From the NCBI GenBank assembly GCA_943369665.1, contig CALRNX020000001.1, positions 496,001-560,000 on the forward strand: DNA of 64,000 nt, written 5' to 3'. A program made the translations under genes and the position numbers. The DNA comes from UKL13-3 sp943369665 (GTDB lineage Bacteria > Bacteroidota > Bacteroidia > UKL13-3). Positions 46,615-54,964 of this stretch are shown one piece after another. Numbering within the stretch: position 1 is the stretch's first letter; each line of letters starts with the position of its first letter. The notes under the pieces were generated by a model. That model saw only the letters and a list, made by a program, of their open reading frames with translations, made no database searches and was not told the origin of the DNA.

Positions 46615-46866
46615 TACTGGCAGGTCTTCTGACTCGTACTGTTTTTGTTCGTCTTCCCACTTTATCATAAAGCAGTGACATGTAGTAACAAAAACTTCGT
46701 TTTAACATCCGACTTTTTAAATATTCAAATTTCGAAAGTGATTGCTTTTTCGAAATTCGATATTTAATACTCGATATTTCTCAACGGTTGTACTTACAGC
46801 AGCGGGAACTGTTCAGGATTTTCACCTGATTCCCTTTTAATCGATGCAATTACTTGCACCGAACCA
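46615..46866 (-). promoter_or_regulatory. Cobalamin riboswitch
   Basis: Read on the minus strand it contains the core GGTGAAAATCCTGAACAG then TTCCCGCTGCTGTAAGT, and at the 3' end the B12 box GAGTCAGAAGACCTGCC (46619-46635). The peripheral arm between them is long and AT-rich. It lies about 115 bases ahead of the receptor ATG, where cobalamin would switch off expression. Confidence 0.92.
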
Positions 46867-46876
46867 TAAACGGGGG

Positions 46877-46884
46877 CAAATGTA
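46877..46884 (-). promoter_or_regulatory. Candidate -7 box for the B12 operon
   Basis: TACATTTG on the minus strand fits TAnnTTTG and lies about 10 bases before the riboswitch 5' end, the right place for its transcription start. The 158 bp beyond it up to the HxlR gene hold nothing else I can name. Confidence 0.5.
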
Positions 46885-47042
46885 ATGGATTTTTTGAGTT
46901 TGGGAAATTTTTTAATCACTCACAATATTTTAGTGGATGATAACAGATAGGATGCAGAACTCTTTGAAAAAACAGTTGAACTTACCTGCAACAAGTGCAA
47001 ATTCATGTTGCTATAAACATGTTCACAGCAAATGAACAGAAA

Positions 47043-47354
47043 CTACCTTAAACTTTCTAACTGGATAAATAAAGGAATTAACGACTTACCCTTTTCAGTA
47101 AGATTATACTCAATATGCAACGGCTTTTGCTGAACAACCACTTTTTCCAACAAACTCACTTCTTCCAATTCTCTTAAAGCCAAAGACAACGTTTGCTTAT
47201 TTACACCCTTTATCTGTCGCAACAACGTACTAAATCGCAAAGGTCCTGCAACTGCCAGGTGAAAAATTTCAGGCTTCCATTTACCAGACAGCAACTTCAA
47301 AAGTCCTTGTGCAGGACATGTTTCGTTTTCAAATATTTCTTTTTTAGTAGTCAT
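47043..47354 (-). CDS. HxlR-family transcription regulator
   Basis: A 103-residue winged-helix protein (start at MTTKKEIFENETCPAQG, 47354). The HxlR core is clear: LLSGKWKPEIFHLAVAGPLR, FSTLLRQIKGVNKQTLSLAL, REL...LLEKVV, IEYNLTEKGKSLIPL. The Cys near the N-terminus lies where HypR/QorR-type members sense redox or electrophile stress. It is divergent from the DsbA-like gene (about 80 bp between starts) and probably controls it. Confidence 0.88.
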   Translation of the reverse strand: MTTKKEIFENETCPAQGLLKLLSGKWKPEIFHLAVAGPLRFSTLLRQIKGVNKQTLSLALRELEEVSLLEKVVVQQKPLHIEYNLTEKGKSLIPLFIQLESLR

Positions 47355-47401
47355 GTTTTTCTGACTTATTGTATCCTTAAAATTAAGCACTGAACTTCGC
47401 A

Positions 47402-47409
47402 CAAAGATA
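47402..47409 (-). promoter_or_regulatory. Candidate -7 box for the HxlR gene
   Basis: TATCTTTG on the minus strand fits TAnnTTTG, about 47 bases before the ATG at 47354. No well-spaced -33 motif. Confidence 0.3.
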
Positions 47410-47434
47410 AACAAATGATGCAAGATCCTTTAAC

Positions 47435-48436
47435 ATGAAAGCAACCTATCTTATTTTAATCACAATGTTCACAATAAGCAATTCCAGTTGCTATTCTCAA
47501 AACAAAAAAAATATGCAAGAGCAAAACAATCCATTAATGTGCAATCCGGAAAGCGGCATTTGCGAAATGCCAACTAACAAAACAAACGCTGTGGAAAGCA
47601 ATATTGTAAAACCCGACAAAAAACCCGTAAAGATAATTTACTATACCGACCCCATTTGTTCTTCTTGCTGGGGCATTGAGCCTCAATTACGCAAACTCAA
47701 ATTGGAATATGGAAACAATATTGACATTGAATACAGAATGGGAGGCCTGCTGCCCGATTGGAGTTACAACAGCGGTGGGATCAGCAAACCTTCAGATGTG
47801 GCACACCATTGGGATGAAGTGAGTGTTTATTACGATATGCCTATTGATGGAACTATTTGGTTAGAAGATCCTCTACCCTCTTCTTACCCTCCTTCAATTG
47901 CATTTAAAGCAGCACAAATACAAGACAATGAAAAGGCCATTTTGTTTCTTCGAGAAATACGCGAGATGGTTTTTTTACAAAAAAAGAATATCACCAAATG
48001 GGAATATTTGGAATTAGCTGCAACGAAAGTTGGACTTGATTTGGTTCGGTTTAAAAACGATTATGAAGGAAAAGCAACAGAACTTTTTGAGGAAGATTTA
48101 AAACTGGGAAGAGCACTGGGAGTAAGAGGGTTTCCAACAATGTTTTTTACCGACACTAACGGACATCAAGAAATTGTTTATGGATCAAAACCATACAACA
48201 CTTATGAAAATGCCTTGGTTAAATTGTTTCCAACTGCTCCCAAAACGAATTATGACAAAACATGGAATTTTGTATTTTCGAAATATCAATCATTAACAGC
48301 AAAAGAATTTTCCGAATTAACGGGAACGCCACGAAATGAGACCGAAAAATACCTGGACGATTTAACCGTTAAAGGGAAACTCGAAAAATTGACTACGAAA
48401 AACGGAGCCATTTGGACATTAAAAAATACCAACTGA
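47435..48436 (+). CDS. DsbA/FrnE-family thioredoxin-fold protein with winged-helix-like tail
   Basis: A 333-residue protein. The N-terminus (MKATYLILITMFTISNSSC) looks like a lipoprotein signal. A short Cys-containing segment follows (LMCNPESGICEMP). The DsbA-like domain has the active site DPICSSCWGIEP (CxxC), a long helical insert, and cis-Pro in VRGFPTMFF. The last 60 residues (TAKEFSELTGTPRNETEKYL, LEKLTTKNGAIWTL) look like a small winged helix, odd for an envelope protein. It is divergent from an HxlR regulator, consistent with a thiol-stress response. If the signal is not used it would be a cytoplasmic FrnE-like oxidoreductase. Confidence 0.82.
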   Translation: MKATYLILITMFTISNSSCYSQNKKNMQEQNNPLMCNPESGICEMPTNKTNAVESNIVKPDKKPVKIIYYTDPICSSCWGIEPQLRKLKLEYGNNIDIEYRMGGLLPDWSYNSGGISKPSDVAHHWDEVSVYYDMPIDGTIWLEDPLPSSYPPSIAFKAAQIQDNEKAILFLREIREMVFLQKKNITKWEYLELAATKVGLDLVRFKNDYEGKATELFEEDLKLGRALGVRGFPTMFFTDTNGHQEIVYGSKPYNTYENALVKLFPTAPKTNYDKTWNFVFSKYQSLTAKEFSELTGTPRNETEKYLDDLTVKGKLEKLTTKNGAIWTLKNTN

Positions 48437-48511
48437 GAACAAGGTTGATTCAAAGCGGGGCTGAACTGTATTGATCGGACATTTGCCAAACCATTTGAAG
48501 ACAACACAGAA

Positions 48512-49264
48512 ATGACAGAATCGAGACGAAACAAAAGAAAAACTAAGTCAAGTAAAGTAACGCTTTCAAAATTGACCTTTCACAAGCTTGACTGGTTAGA
48601 ATACATTACACTCGGACTTGGTTTTTGGTTTTTATTTTATCCCGAACCATACAATATTCTTTTTACCGTATTATTATGTATACCGATCCTGGGACTCCTT
48701 CTTAATGGAATGACCGGCCGACCAAGTATTGCAAGTCTTGTTGAGATTTCTAAAGATGAAGATGGCAACGACAATTATGATGTGGCAGATTTTATTGACT
48801 TCGCAGCTTGGATTATTTTATTAAGAGTGTTAATTGACTATGAATTTGAGAGCTTTTACAGCATGATTATTCCAGGGACAATTGCATTTCTTGTGATGTT
48901 AGTTATCCTTTTTGCAACACATAAACGAATAGGCTATACAACAAAAAGCAAGACCTGGATTTACCTATCACTTATCTTTAATGTATTTCTTTACAGTTAT
49001 GCCGGAACATATGGTGCAAATTGTGTTTACGATGATTCAGAACCGACCGTTTACAATGCAGAAGTTGTAGATAAAAGAATATCAAAAGGCAGACGACATA
49101 CAACATATTATGTAAAAGTTACCCCTTGGGGACACCATTATGACAAAGAAGAGATTTCGGTTTCAAGCGCGCATTATGAAGAAATTCAAATCGGGCAAAC
49201 CGTTAAAATTGACCTGAAGAAAGGACTCTTTAATATTCCATGGTATTATATTGAAAGAGATTGA
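48512..49264 (+). CDS. Multi-span membrane protein, unknown function
   Basis: A 250-residue protein: a basic N-terminus, about five hydrophobic helices between residues 30 and 165 (YITLGLGFWFLFYP, LLCIPILGLLLNG, IILLRVLI, IAFLVMLVILFAT, IYLSLIFNVFLYSYAG), then a soluble beta-rich C-terminal domain (AEVVDKRISKGRRHTTYYVK). I do not recognise a family. It ends 18 bp before the first attC-like palindrome, so it may be the first cargo gene of the array, but no palindrome is seen upstream of it. Confidence 0.7.
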   Translation: MTESRRNKRKTKSSKVTLSKLTFHKLDWLEYITLGLGFWFLFYPEPYNILFTVLLCIPILGLLLNGMTGRPSIASLVEISKDEDGNDNYDVADFIDFAAWIILLRVLIDYEFESFYSMIIPGTIAFLVMLVILFATHKRIGYTTKSKTWIYLSLIFNVFLYSYAGTYGANCVYDDSEPTVYNAEVVDKRISKGRRHTTYYVKVTPWGHHYDKEEISVSSAHYEEIQIGQTVKIDLKKGLFNIPWYYIERD

Positions 49265-49282
49265 ACATACAAGAAGAACGGC

Positions 49283-49406
49283 TTATAATACATCCTTGGT
49301 TCAATGTAGGGTAAGATGCTAAATTTAACTATTTTCGTTCTGATTAAACTCTTTGCTAGTTAAAAGTTTAACGGCTCTAAACTGCGCCAAGAGTCTAAAG
49401 GTTATG
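49283..49406 (+). repeat. attC-like palindrome 1 (degenerate)
   Basis: Outer motifs TATAAT and GTTATG; weaker arm pairing (CCTTGG with CCAAGA) and a central stretch ending in TTAACG like the other sites. 124 bp. It lies 18 bp after one stop and 23 bp before the next ATG. Confidence 0.45.
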
Positions 49407-49429
49407 CACAAGTTTTAAGGACATTACAC

Positions 49430-50002
49430 ATGAATCATATTCTTAAATTAATCATTCTCCTTTTTTTCTTCTCGTGTACAAATGACAAGGAAAATAAAGG
49501 AAAGGAGAAAGCTTCCAACAAACAAATAAAGACAGAAACTCAAGCACCGACATGCACAGTGACAGAAAAGCAAAACCCTGAGGCAACTGACCCTATTATC
49601 ATTCAGACCTGCGTTTGGGGACAATATAAATTCATCACGACAGGACGCCCAGACTATAAGGGACGATATAGTTACGAGTATGAAGTTTATAGAATAACCA
49701 ATGACAAAGACATAAAAGTTCAGAACAAAGATATTTTCAATTCAAAGGTTAGTGACCTAGAAAAACTGATTAATGCAGAAATAGCAAAGGAGTTAAAGGA
49801 GAATAGACAATATCCAGACAATGCAGAATGTTTGAGTGACGTTGGGGATCCTAATTTTTCAATCAATGACATGGGAATTACTTTTGACCAAAAAGGTAGA
49901 ATGAAATTTAATGTAACGTTTGGACTTGGTGGTGCGTGCTTTAATGTTGACGGAGCAAGTGCTAAGTTCAGTCTAAAGGAAATTAATGACTATCTGAAAT
50001 AA
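49430..50002 (+). CDS. Lipoprotein of unknown function (cassette-like gene)
   Basis: A 190-residue lipoprotein: MNHILKLIILLFFFSC with Cys at residue 16, a Lys-rich linker, then a beta-rich domain (CVWGQYKFITTGRPDYKGRY, MGITFDQKGRMKFNVTFGLG) with Cys residues at the end. No family recognised. It has a palindrome 23 bp upstream and another 6 bp after its stop. Confidence 0.7.
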   Translation: MNHILKLIILLFFFSCTNDKENKGKEKASNKQIKTETQAPTCTVTEKQNPEATDPIIIQTCVWGQYKFITTGRPDYKGRYSYEYEVYRITNDKDIKVQNKDIFNSKVSDLEKLINAEIAKELKENRQYPDNAECLSDVGDPNFSINDMGITFDQKGRMKFNVTFGLGGACFNVDGASAKFSLKEINDYLK

Positions 50003-50008
50003 ACCTTT

Positions 50009-50138
50009 GCATAACAGCGTTTTTGCGTCAGGCGGGTTTACATTTTTCTAAGACAATTTCTGCTATATTTGAATTGCGTGGTTCGTTTCGAGTGAGTGCT
50101 AAAATTCCCGCCCGAACGCAAAGCCGCGGAACGTTATG
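50009..50138 (+). repeat. attC-like palindrome 2
   Basis: 130 bp. Left arm CATAACAGCGTTTTTGCGT then GGCGGG; right arm CCCGCC then GAACGCAAAGCCGCGG and AACGTTATG. The arms pair with unpaired bases on the right side only, as in folded attC sites. Confidence 0.65.
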
Positions 50139-50442
50139 TCGCATAGGTTAAGCAGACAGTTTTTTATCTTTTGTTTAGTCTACTTTTCTGTTAGCTTTTC
50201 GTATCAAGACAGATTTTTCTTCGCACACAATTCCGTTTTCAAAACTTTGCTTTAGCTGCCCTTTGTCGCTTTCCTTCGAAGTTTAATCCTGCTGTGTTGA
50301 ACGTAAATATCAACTTAATTTGCATATGTTCATTGCTGCGAAAGCGTAGCGCAACCTCTCTCCTTTTGCCGACTGAATTTGCGCAACAATGAACGGCAAA
50401 TTGCGTCCTATTTACTTGATTGGAGAGCTTAACCTACGACAA
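50139..50442. other. ORF-free structured segment between two palindromes
   Basis: About 300 bp with no credible ORF. The ends are inverted: TAGGTTAAGC (50144-50153) with GCTTAACCTA (50427-50436), flanked by GTCG/CGAC. A second inverted pair lies inside: AATTTGC...GTTCATTG (50317-50335) with CAATGAAC...GCAAATT (50387-50402). It could be an empty or non-coding cassette, or a small MITE-like insertion. Confidence 0.5.
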
Positions 50443-50573
50443 CATAACAACAAACTTGCGCAAGTGCCAGTTTCTTTCTTTAATTCAAGTTTGCGTTTAC
50501 GTATTTATTTTTATCTTGGTTGACAGTTTAACGTTTCGAAAGCGGCACCTGCGCAAGTTTGCAAACCGTTAGC
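50443..50573 (+). repeat. attC-like palindrome 3
   Basis: 131 bp. Left arm CATAACAACAAACTTGCGCA; right arm TGCGCAAGTTTGCAAACCGT then TAGC. The central loop (GTATTTATTTTTATCTTGG) matches sites 5, 6 and 7. Confidence 0.68.
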
Positions 50574-50596
50574 ACCAATTTTAACAAGACAGACAA

Positions 50597-51007
50597 ATGA
50601 CACGACTGACACTTTTTTTTATAATGGCATTTACGTTACTTGGACTGCAAGGTAAAGCCCAAACAGTCTTGGAATTTGACACTCTTAATTATAATGTCAC
50701 AAAAGCCAAACGAAAAATCCCGCGTGAATCATTTTCGGTAATCAATATTGAATCGCTCAGCAGCATTTCTGGAAGATTTGGCTTTTTCCGCAAAGGCTGC
50801 ACTGGAATTGGCAAAAATAAAAGGCTAAATTGGTTGGCCATTGATAATAAAGGACGTTATATTATCAGCATTTCTGCTGGTGGGCGCGCGTTTACGACAA
50901 CCGTTTATTACTACGACACGAAAAATATAAGTGGTAAAACGATTTCTGTAAATCCAGGCAATAAAATTTTAAACATTAAAGAAGTGCTGCGAGTGCTACA
51001 TGACTAA
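50597..51007 (+). CDS. Secreted protein of unknown function (cassette-like gene)
   Basis: A 136-residue protein with signal peptide (MTRLTLFFIMAFTLLGLQGK, cut at GKAQ). The mature domain is beta-rich with one Cys (RFGFFRKGCTGIGKNKRL, GRYIISISAGGRAFTTTVYY). No family recognised. Starts 23 bp after a palindrome and ends 25 bp before the next. Confidence 0.68.
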   Translation: MTRLTLFFIMAFTLLGLQGKAQTVLEFDTLNYNVTKAKRKIPRESFSVINIESLSSISGRFGFFRKGCTGIGKNKRLNWLAIDNKGRYIISISAGGRAFTTTVYYYDTKNISGKTISVNPGNKILNIKEVLRVLHD

Positions 51008-51032
51008 TCAACAAAACAACAGAAAAACTGGT

Positions 51033-51162
51033 GCTAACAGCACCTACAAGAAATTGGCAGTTCAGTGGTTAAATGAAGCTTTGTGCTTCGTATCAAGTTC
51101 AGTGCTGGCAGACAGTTTTCGTCTCCGAATTCGCCAACTTCTTGTAGCTGCAAACCGTTAGC
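51033..51162 (+). repeat. attC-like palindrome 4
   Basis: 130 bp. Left arm GCTAACAGCACCTACAAGAA then TTGGC; right arm GCCAACTTCTTGTAG then CTGCAAACCGTTAGC. The outer hexamers GCTAAC/GTTAGC pair exactly; the inner 14 bp pair with one mismatch; the spacer is longer on the right. Confidence 0.7.
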
Positions 51163-51208
51163 GGTAATTTTGGACGACACAAAAAAAGATATAAAACAAG
51201 TCTAACAA

Positions 51209-51781
51209 ATGACATCACGAATAGGAAAGTTTAAAATTTCAGATGACGAGACAAAGTTTAGTATTTCTTATAGATTTACTTTTTCTGACTTTATTGGCAG
51301 TATTTGGTTTTTACTAATGCTTTTTTTAGGTGGACTTATCCTCTATAGTTATTATAAAACATTTACTATTGAAAGTCTTTATAGTTTCTCTGACTGGCTT
51401 CTTGGAATTTTCGGTTTATTTATTTTTTCGTTTGGCGCATATCTTTTGTCAGCTGGTCTTTATAATCCAAGTAGTGGAATTTTTAGAGTAGATAAAATAA
51501 AACAAGAAGCCAAAATCGTTGACTTTTTAAAATCAGAGACAATTCCAATTAACAACATAACTTCAATATTTCATGAAATTAGAACATCCTACAAACCGAA
51601 AATGAAATATGCAATGTTATGCATGCGACTAAGTAATGGTGACAAAAAAGAATGCTTTATCGTCCGTAGCATTATTCCTTTCGACTTGGGAAGAAAAGTC
51701 GACAAAGACCTAAATTTAGTTTCTCGACAATTAAGAGATGCAATTAACAATGCAATCAGGACACAAAAAAACTACCGCTAA
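51209..51781 (+). CDS. Two-span membrane protein, unknown function (cassette-like gene)
   Basis: A 190-residue protein with a short cytoplasmic start, two hydrophobic helices (about 29-47, IGSIWFLLMLFLGGLILYSY; about 63-87, LLGIFGLFIFSFGAYLLSAG) and a C-terminal soluble domain (IFRVDKIKQEAKIVDFLKS) resembling PH-like domains of small membrane proteins. Its TAA stop is the TAA inside the GCTAAC of the next palindrome, a tight fit typical of integron cassettes. Confidence 0.7.
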   Translation: MTSRIGKFKISDDETKFSISYRFTFSDFIGSIWFLLMLFLGGLILYSYYKTFTIESLYSFSDWLLGIFGLFIFSFGAYLLSAGLYNPSSGIFRVDKIKQEAKIVDFLKSETIPINNITSIFHEIRTSYKPKMKYAMLCMRLSNGDKKECFIVRSIIPFDLGRKVDKDLNLVSRQLRDAINNAIRTQKNYR

Positions 51782-51906
51782 CAGCACCCAAAAGCTATTG
51801 CCGCAATTCGTTGTTTTTGAGCTTTTCATTTCCGCATTTTCATTATCTTAGCTCGACAGTTATGAGCTCCGCAATCGGCAACAGCTCTTGGCTGCCAAGC
51901 GTTAGC
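51777..51906 (+). repeat. attC-like palindrome 5
   Basis: 130 bp. Left arm GCTAACAGCACCCAAAAGCT then ATTGCCG; right arm CGGCAACAGCTCTTGG then CTGCCAAGCGTTAGC. Central loop CGCATTTTCATTATCTTAGC. Confidence 0.7.
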
Positions 51907-51915
51907 AGTAATTCT

Positions 51916-53043
51916 ATGACAGCAATACGTTACATATTTATTTTACTCATATTGACCCTTGTAGCTTGCAGGCAAAAGGTATCGAATGACTACGAAAAAT
52001 CAATTATTGGTGAGTGGACTTATATTAAAGAACAGCCTAAAGCAGCAACAGGAAATATTACTATGATGCTCGCTTGGGGAGAGGCTGTCAATGGTTATAG
52101 TTTTCTGCCTGATAATATTTGCGAAAATAAACTTGGTTATTTCAAAAGAACAGACGACAGGGAAACTCAATTTTTAGGCACCACTACAAAATATAAAATT
52201 GACAATGATATTTTGCGAATACTCAACCTAACCGATAGCTCCTGGATTTCTAATAAAATTGTAAGTATTACCTCCGACACAATGATCTTACAAGTAAATG
52301 ACAGCACTCTATTAAAATATTCCAAAGCCAATTATCATCTTGACAGCAGCGAACATTATGATGCAATTATCGTTTCTTCATCTGGCTGTTATGGTACTTG
52401 CCCAATCAACAATATTATAATAAACAGGACTGGACAAGTTCTTTACTTTGGAGACAGATTCAATACTGTTAATGGATTTTATAAATCACAAATTAACGAC
52501 AACGGTTTCTTGACATTGGAAGAATATTTCAAGAAAGCAGATATTAAAAAACTGCAAAACCATTACGCTGCTAATTGTTCGGACGATGAAGAAGTTTCAG
52601 TTACATTTATTAAAGACAATAAAATAGTCAAATCAATAAGTGATTACGGACATCAATCACCAACGGAGTTTTATTGGGCTTATACTTCCTCAAGATACTT
52701 TTATCAAAAACTTCAGCTTGACACTATTTCTAAAAGTTTAAATTATCTCCCTTTCCATTTCACAAAGTTTGAAGTTGGAGGAAAGGTATGCAGACTTACA
52801 ATTTCCGAATCATTCTATCTATGGACATTACTTTTAAATAGTAGGGAGACAGAGAAAGTGGTCACAGGAAAATATATTATAAAAAATGGTTGGCAAGAAG
52901 ACAAAAGAGATATAGCAACAGACGGAAGATTTTATAAAATTACTGACCTAGTTGGTTCAATAAAAACTTACGACTTAGGTTTTAATTTTATTAAGACAAA
53001 CGAACTTGACAAAAAGTTTAAACCTAAAAATCAACATGACTGA
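51916..53043 (+). CDS. DUF6438 lipoprotein (cassette-like gene)
   Basis: A 375-residue lipoprotein. The ATG at 51916 starts a lipobox signal (MTAIRYIFILLILTLVAC); the longer frame begins inside the palindrome and is rejected. Residues about 25-125 look like a small lipocalin-type domain (IIGEWTYIKEQPKAATGN, NIL..DSSWISNKI). Residues about 145-270 match DUF6438 (VSSSGCYGTCPINNIIINRT, GQVLYFGDRFNTVNGFY). The end is unassigned. The start lies 9 bp after a palindrome, the stop 24 bp before the next. Confidence 0.75.
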   Translation: MTAIRYIFILLILTLVACRQKVSNDYEKSIIGEWTYIKEQPKAATGNITMMLAWGEAVNGYSFLPDNICENKLGYFKRTDDRETQFLGTTTKYKIDNDILRILNLTDSSWISNKIVSITSDTMILQVNDSTLLKYSKANYHLDSSEHYDAIIVSSSGCYGTCPINNIIINRTGQVLYFGDRFNTVNGFYKSQINDNGFLTLEEYFKKADIKKLQNHYAANCSDDEEVSVTFIKDNKIVKSISDYGHQSPTEFYWAYTSSRYFYQKLQLDTISKSLNYLPFHFTKFEVGGKVCRLTISESFYLWTLLLNSRETEKVVTGKYIIKNGWQEDKRDIATDGRFYKITDLVGSIKTYDLGFNFIKTNELDKKFKPKNQHD

Positions 53044-53067
53044 CATGAACACGAGAAAAGAACTACT

Positions 53068-53194
53068 GCTAACAGCGGTCTTGCGCCATTGCCGTTATCA
53101 TCCTTAAATTCATCATTTCGTTTCGCATTTATTTTTATCTTAGCAGGACAAATTAACGTTACGTATTCGGCAACAGCGCAAGGCCGCGGAACGT
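53068..53194 (+). repeat. attC-like palindrome 6, interrupted by an IS element
   Basis: Left arm GCTAACAGCGGTCTTGCGCC then ATTGCCG; right arm CGGCAACAGCGCAAGGCCGC then GGAACGT. The 3' core is broken by the IS; the missing TTAC continues at 54937. Rejoined length is about 130 bp. Central loop CGCATTTATTTTTATCTTAG. Confidence 0.68.
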
Positions 53195-54932
53195 CAGGCT
53201 GTGAAAAAACTCCGTTTTACCTTTAAACAATCAAATTTCTGTTGCCAAAATTCTTTGTAAAACGTTTTGCTTTGATTATGCGATAGTCATTTTTTAGGCC
53301 GCTAATTTTTGTTGCCAAAAAATCAAGGCTGTAATCGATTGAATAAAGGTCTGTTTTAAAAAAGTGAGACTAATCCCTTTGTAGTTGGGAACCCAGGTTT
53401 TCATTTTTTCAAGCAAATCATCAATGCCCAAAATATTCAGGCAACGTTTTATATTATAAACCGTCATGATTAATGCCATTTCTCCGTTTACTTTTTTTAA
53501 TCCTTTTAGGTTGGTGTGATTATATCCCCACTTGCGTTTTATTGTTCCAAAAATATGTTCGTTCCACTCCTGACGTTTGCGGTATAGTTGTGGGTTATCC
53601 TTATACCGTTGATTATTTTCCTCTACGGTTTCGGCAAACTCACTTCGGTCTATTTCTCTTCCTCCTTTTACCCTACCTGTGCACAAATGTTTTGCTGTGC
53701 AATCTTTACAAGCTGGTGTGCGGTACTTTTTAAAATTATAACTATTCGTGCTTGTTTTTTTGTGCCATGTCCCTTGTGTGCACAGGGTTTCGCCTGCCGG
53801 GCATGTATAGGTATCTTCTGTTTTGTTATAGGTAAATTGTGTTACTAAATATTCGGGGGTTGTTCCTTTGCTATTGCTGTTTACTATTTCTTGTTGTGCA
53901 CAGATTGTGATAATGTTATTGTCTTTGCATTGTTGCAACTGACGACCATTGTGGTAGCCTTTATCGCTTATAGCTATCAGTCTTTCTTCTTGAAGGTTGT
54001 GCTTTGCCTCTATTGTTATATCTGCTAATGCATTTCTATCGTTGCGATTGATGGTATGTGTTGCCACTACCAACTTATATTTACTATCTACAGCTGCTTG
54101 AGTATTGTAACATACTTCCACAACTTGGCCTTGTACCAATAATGCGCGTGAATCTGTATCCGTTGAACTTATCTGTGGTTCACCCGATTCGGTCAACGTT
54201 GTTTGAAGCAACTCGTAACGTATTTTGTTCTGTTTTAGATGCGCTATTTTTTCGATTACTTCTTTTACCTTAATTGGATTTTCTGTTGCATCATTTTCGT
54301 CCAATTGTTGAATGTATTCATTCGTCTTTTCTTCAATGTATTGAAGGTGACGTTCTATTTTCTTTGGGTTGTAATTATTCTTTTTGCTATTGTGTGCTCT
54401 TACCTTGGTGCCATCTATGGCCACGGTAGTGCCAGCCACTAAGCCTATGTCTTTTAAAAACAATACAAACAACTTAAATGTATTGCGCAAGGCTATTGGA
54501 TTCTCTTTCCGAAAATCGGATATGCTATGATAGTTGGGCGACAACTTTTGCAATAGCCAATGCAATTCGATATTGCGTTGACTTTCTTTTTCCAATCGCC
54601 TGCTGCTTCGAATTCCATTGAGGTATCCATAAATATACAACTTCAAAAATAATTTCGGATTGTAGGAAGGGCGACCCTCGCTCTTGATTGGTTTGGTTAC
54701 AAAATGTAATTGTTTTAAATCTAGCTTCTCTACAAATACGTCAATAAATCTTACGGAATTATCTTTTTCGATCAAGTCTTCTAGACTTATTATGCTAAAC
54801 TGGGTGCGCCTTTCCGATATTATGTGTTCCATGTTTTTTTACGATACAAAAAAAACAGATACCTCACTTTGTTTTAACCTTTTTTATCCGCAGTTTTACC
54901 TTACAGTTTGTGAATTGTTTTTTCACACTCTG
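53195..54932 (-). mobile_element. IS1182-family insertion sequence
   Basis: About 1,738 bp with terminal inverted repeats CAGGCTGTGAAAAAAC (left) and CAGAGTGTGAAAAAAC (right, complement), 14 of 16 matching, around one transposase gene. The flanks ACGT (53191-53194) and CCGT (54933-54936) may be an imperfect 3-4 bp target duplication. Gene order and ends look intact. Confidence 0.8.
53294..54832 (-). CDS. IS1182-family DDE transposase
   Basis: A 512-residue transposase that appears full length. The N-terminal DUF772-type domain (FIDVFVEKLDLKQL, GRPSYNPKLFLKLYIYGYLN) is followed by the catalytic domain with Asp in TTVAIDGTKVRAHNS, Asp in ISDKGYHNGRQL and Glu in RQEWNEHIFGTIKRKWGYN. A Cys cluster (CPAGETLCTQG, TPACKDCTAKHLC) lies between, as usual for this family. 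It is on the opposite strand to the cassette-like genes. Confidence 0.93.
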   Translation of the reverse strand: MEHIISERRTQFSIISLEDLIEKDNSVRFIDVFVEKLDLKQLHFVTKPIKSEGRPSYNPKLFLKLYIYGYLNGIRSSRRLEKESQRNIELHWLLQKLSPNYHSISDFRKENPIALRNTFKLFVLFLKDIGLVAGTTVAIDGTKVRAHNSKKNNYNPKKIERHLQYIEEKTNEYIQQLDENDATENPIKVKEVIEKIAHLKQNKIRYELLQTTLTESGEPQISSTDTDSRALLVQGQVVEVCYNTQAAVDSKYKLVVATHTINRNDRNALADITIEAKHNLQEERLIAISDKGYHNGRQLQQCKDNNIITICAQQEIVNSNSKGTTPEYLVTQFTYNKTEDTYTCPAGETLCTQGTWHKKTSTNSYNFKKYRTPACKDCTAKHLCTGRVKGGREIDRSEFAETVEENNQRYKDNPQLYRKRQEWNEHIFGTIKRKWGYNHTNLKGLKKVNGEMALIMTVYNIKRCLNILGIDDLLEKMKTWVPNYKGISLTFLKQTFIQSITALIFWQQKLAA

Positions 54933-54964
54933 CCGTTACAGCTAAATGATAGAACAAACATAAA

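Noticed and set aside
48437..48511. Possible further palindrome upstream of the membrane protein at 48512
   Set aside because: No TAAC...GTTA arms or conserved loop could be found in this 75-bp gap.
53294..54832. Whether the transposase could be an integron integrase
   Set aside because: Its motifs are DDE type (AIDGTKV, SDKGYHNG, WNEHIFGTIK), not a tyrosine recombinase R-H-R-Y set.
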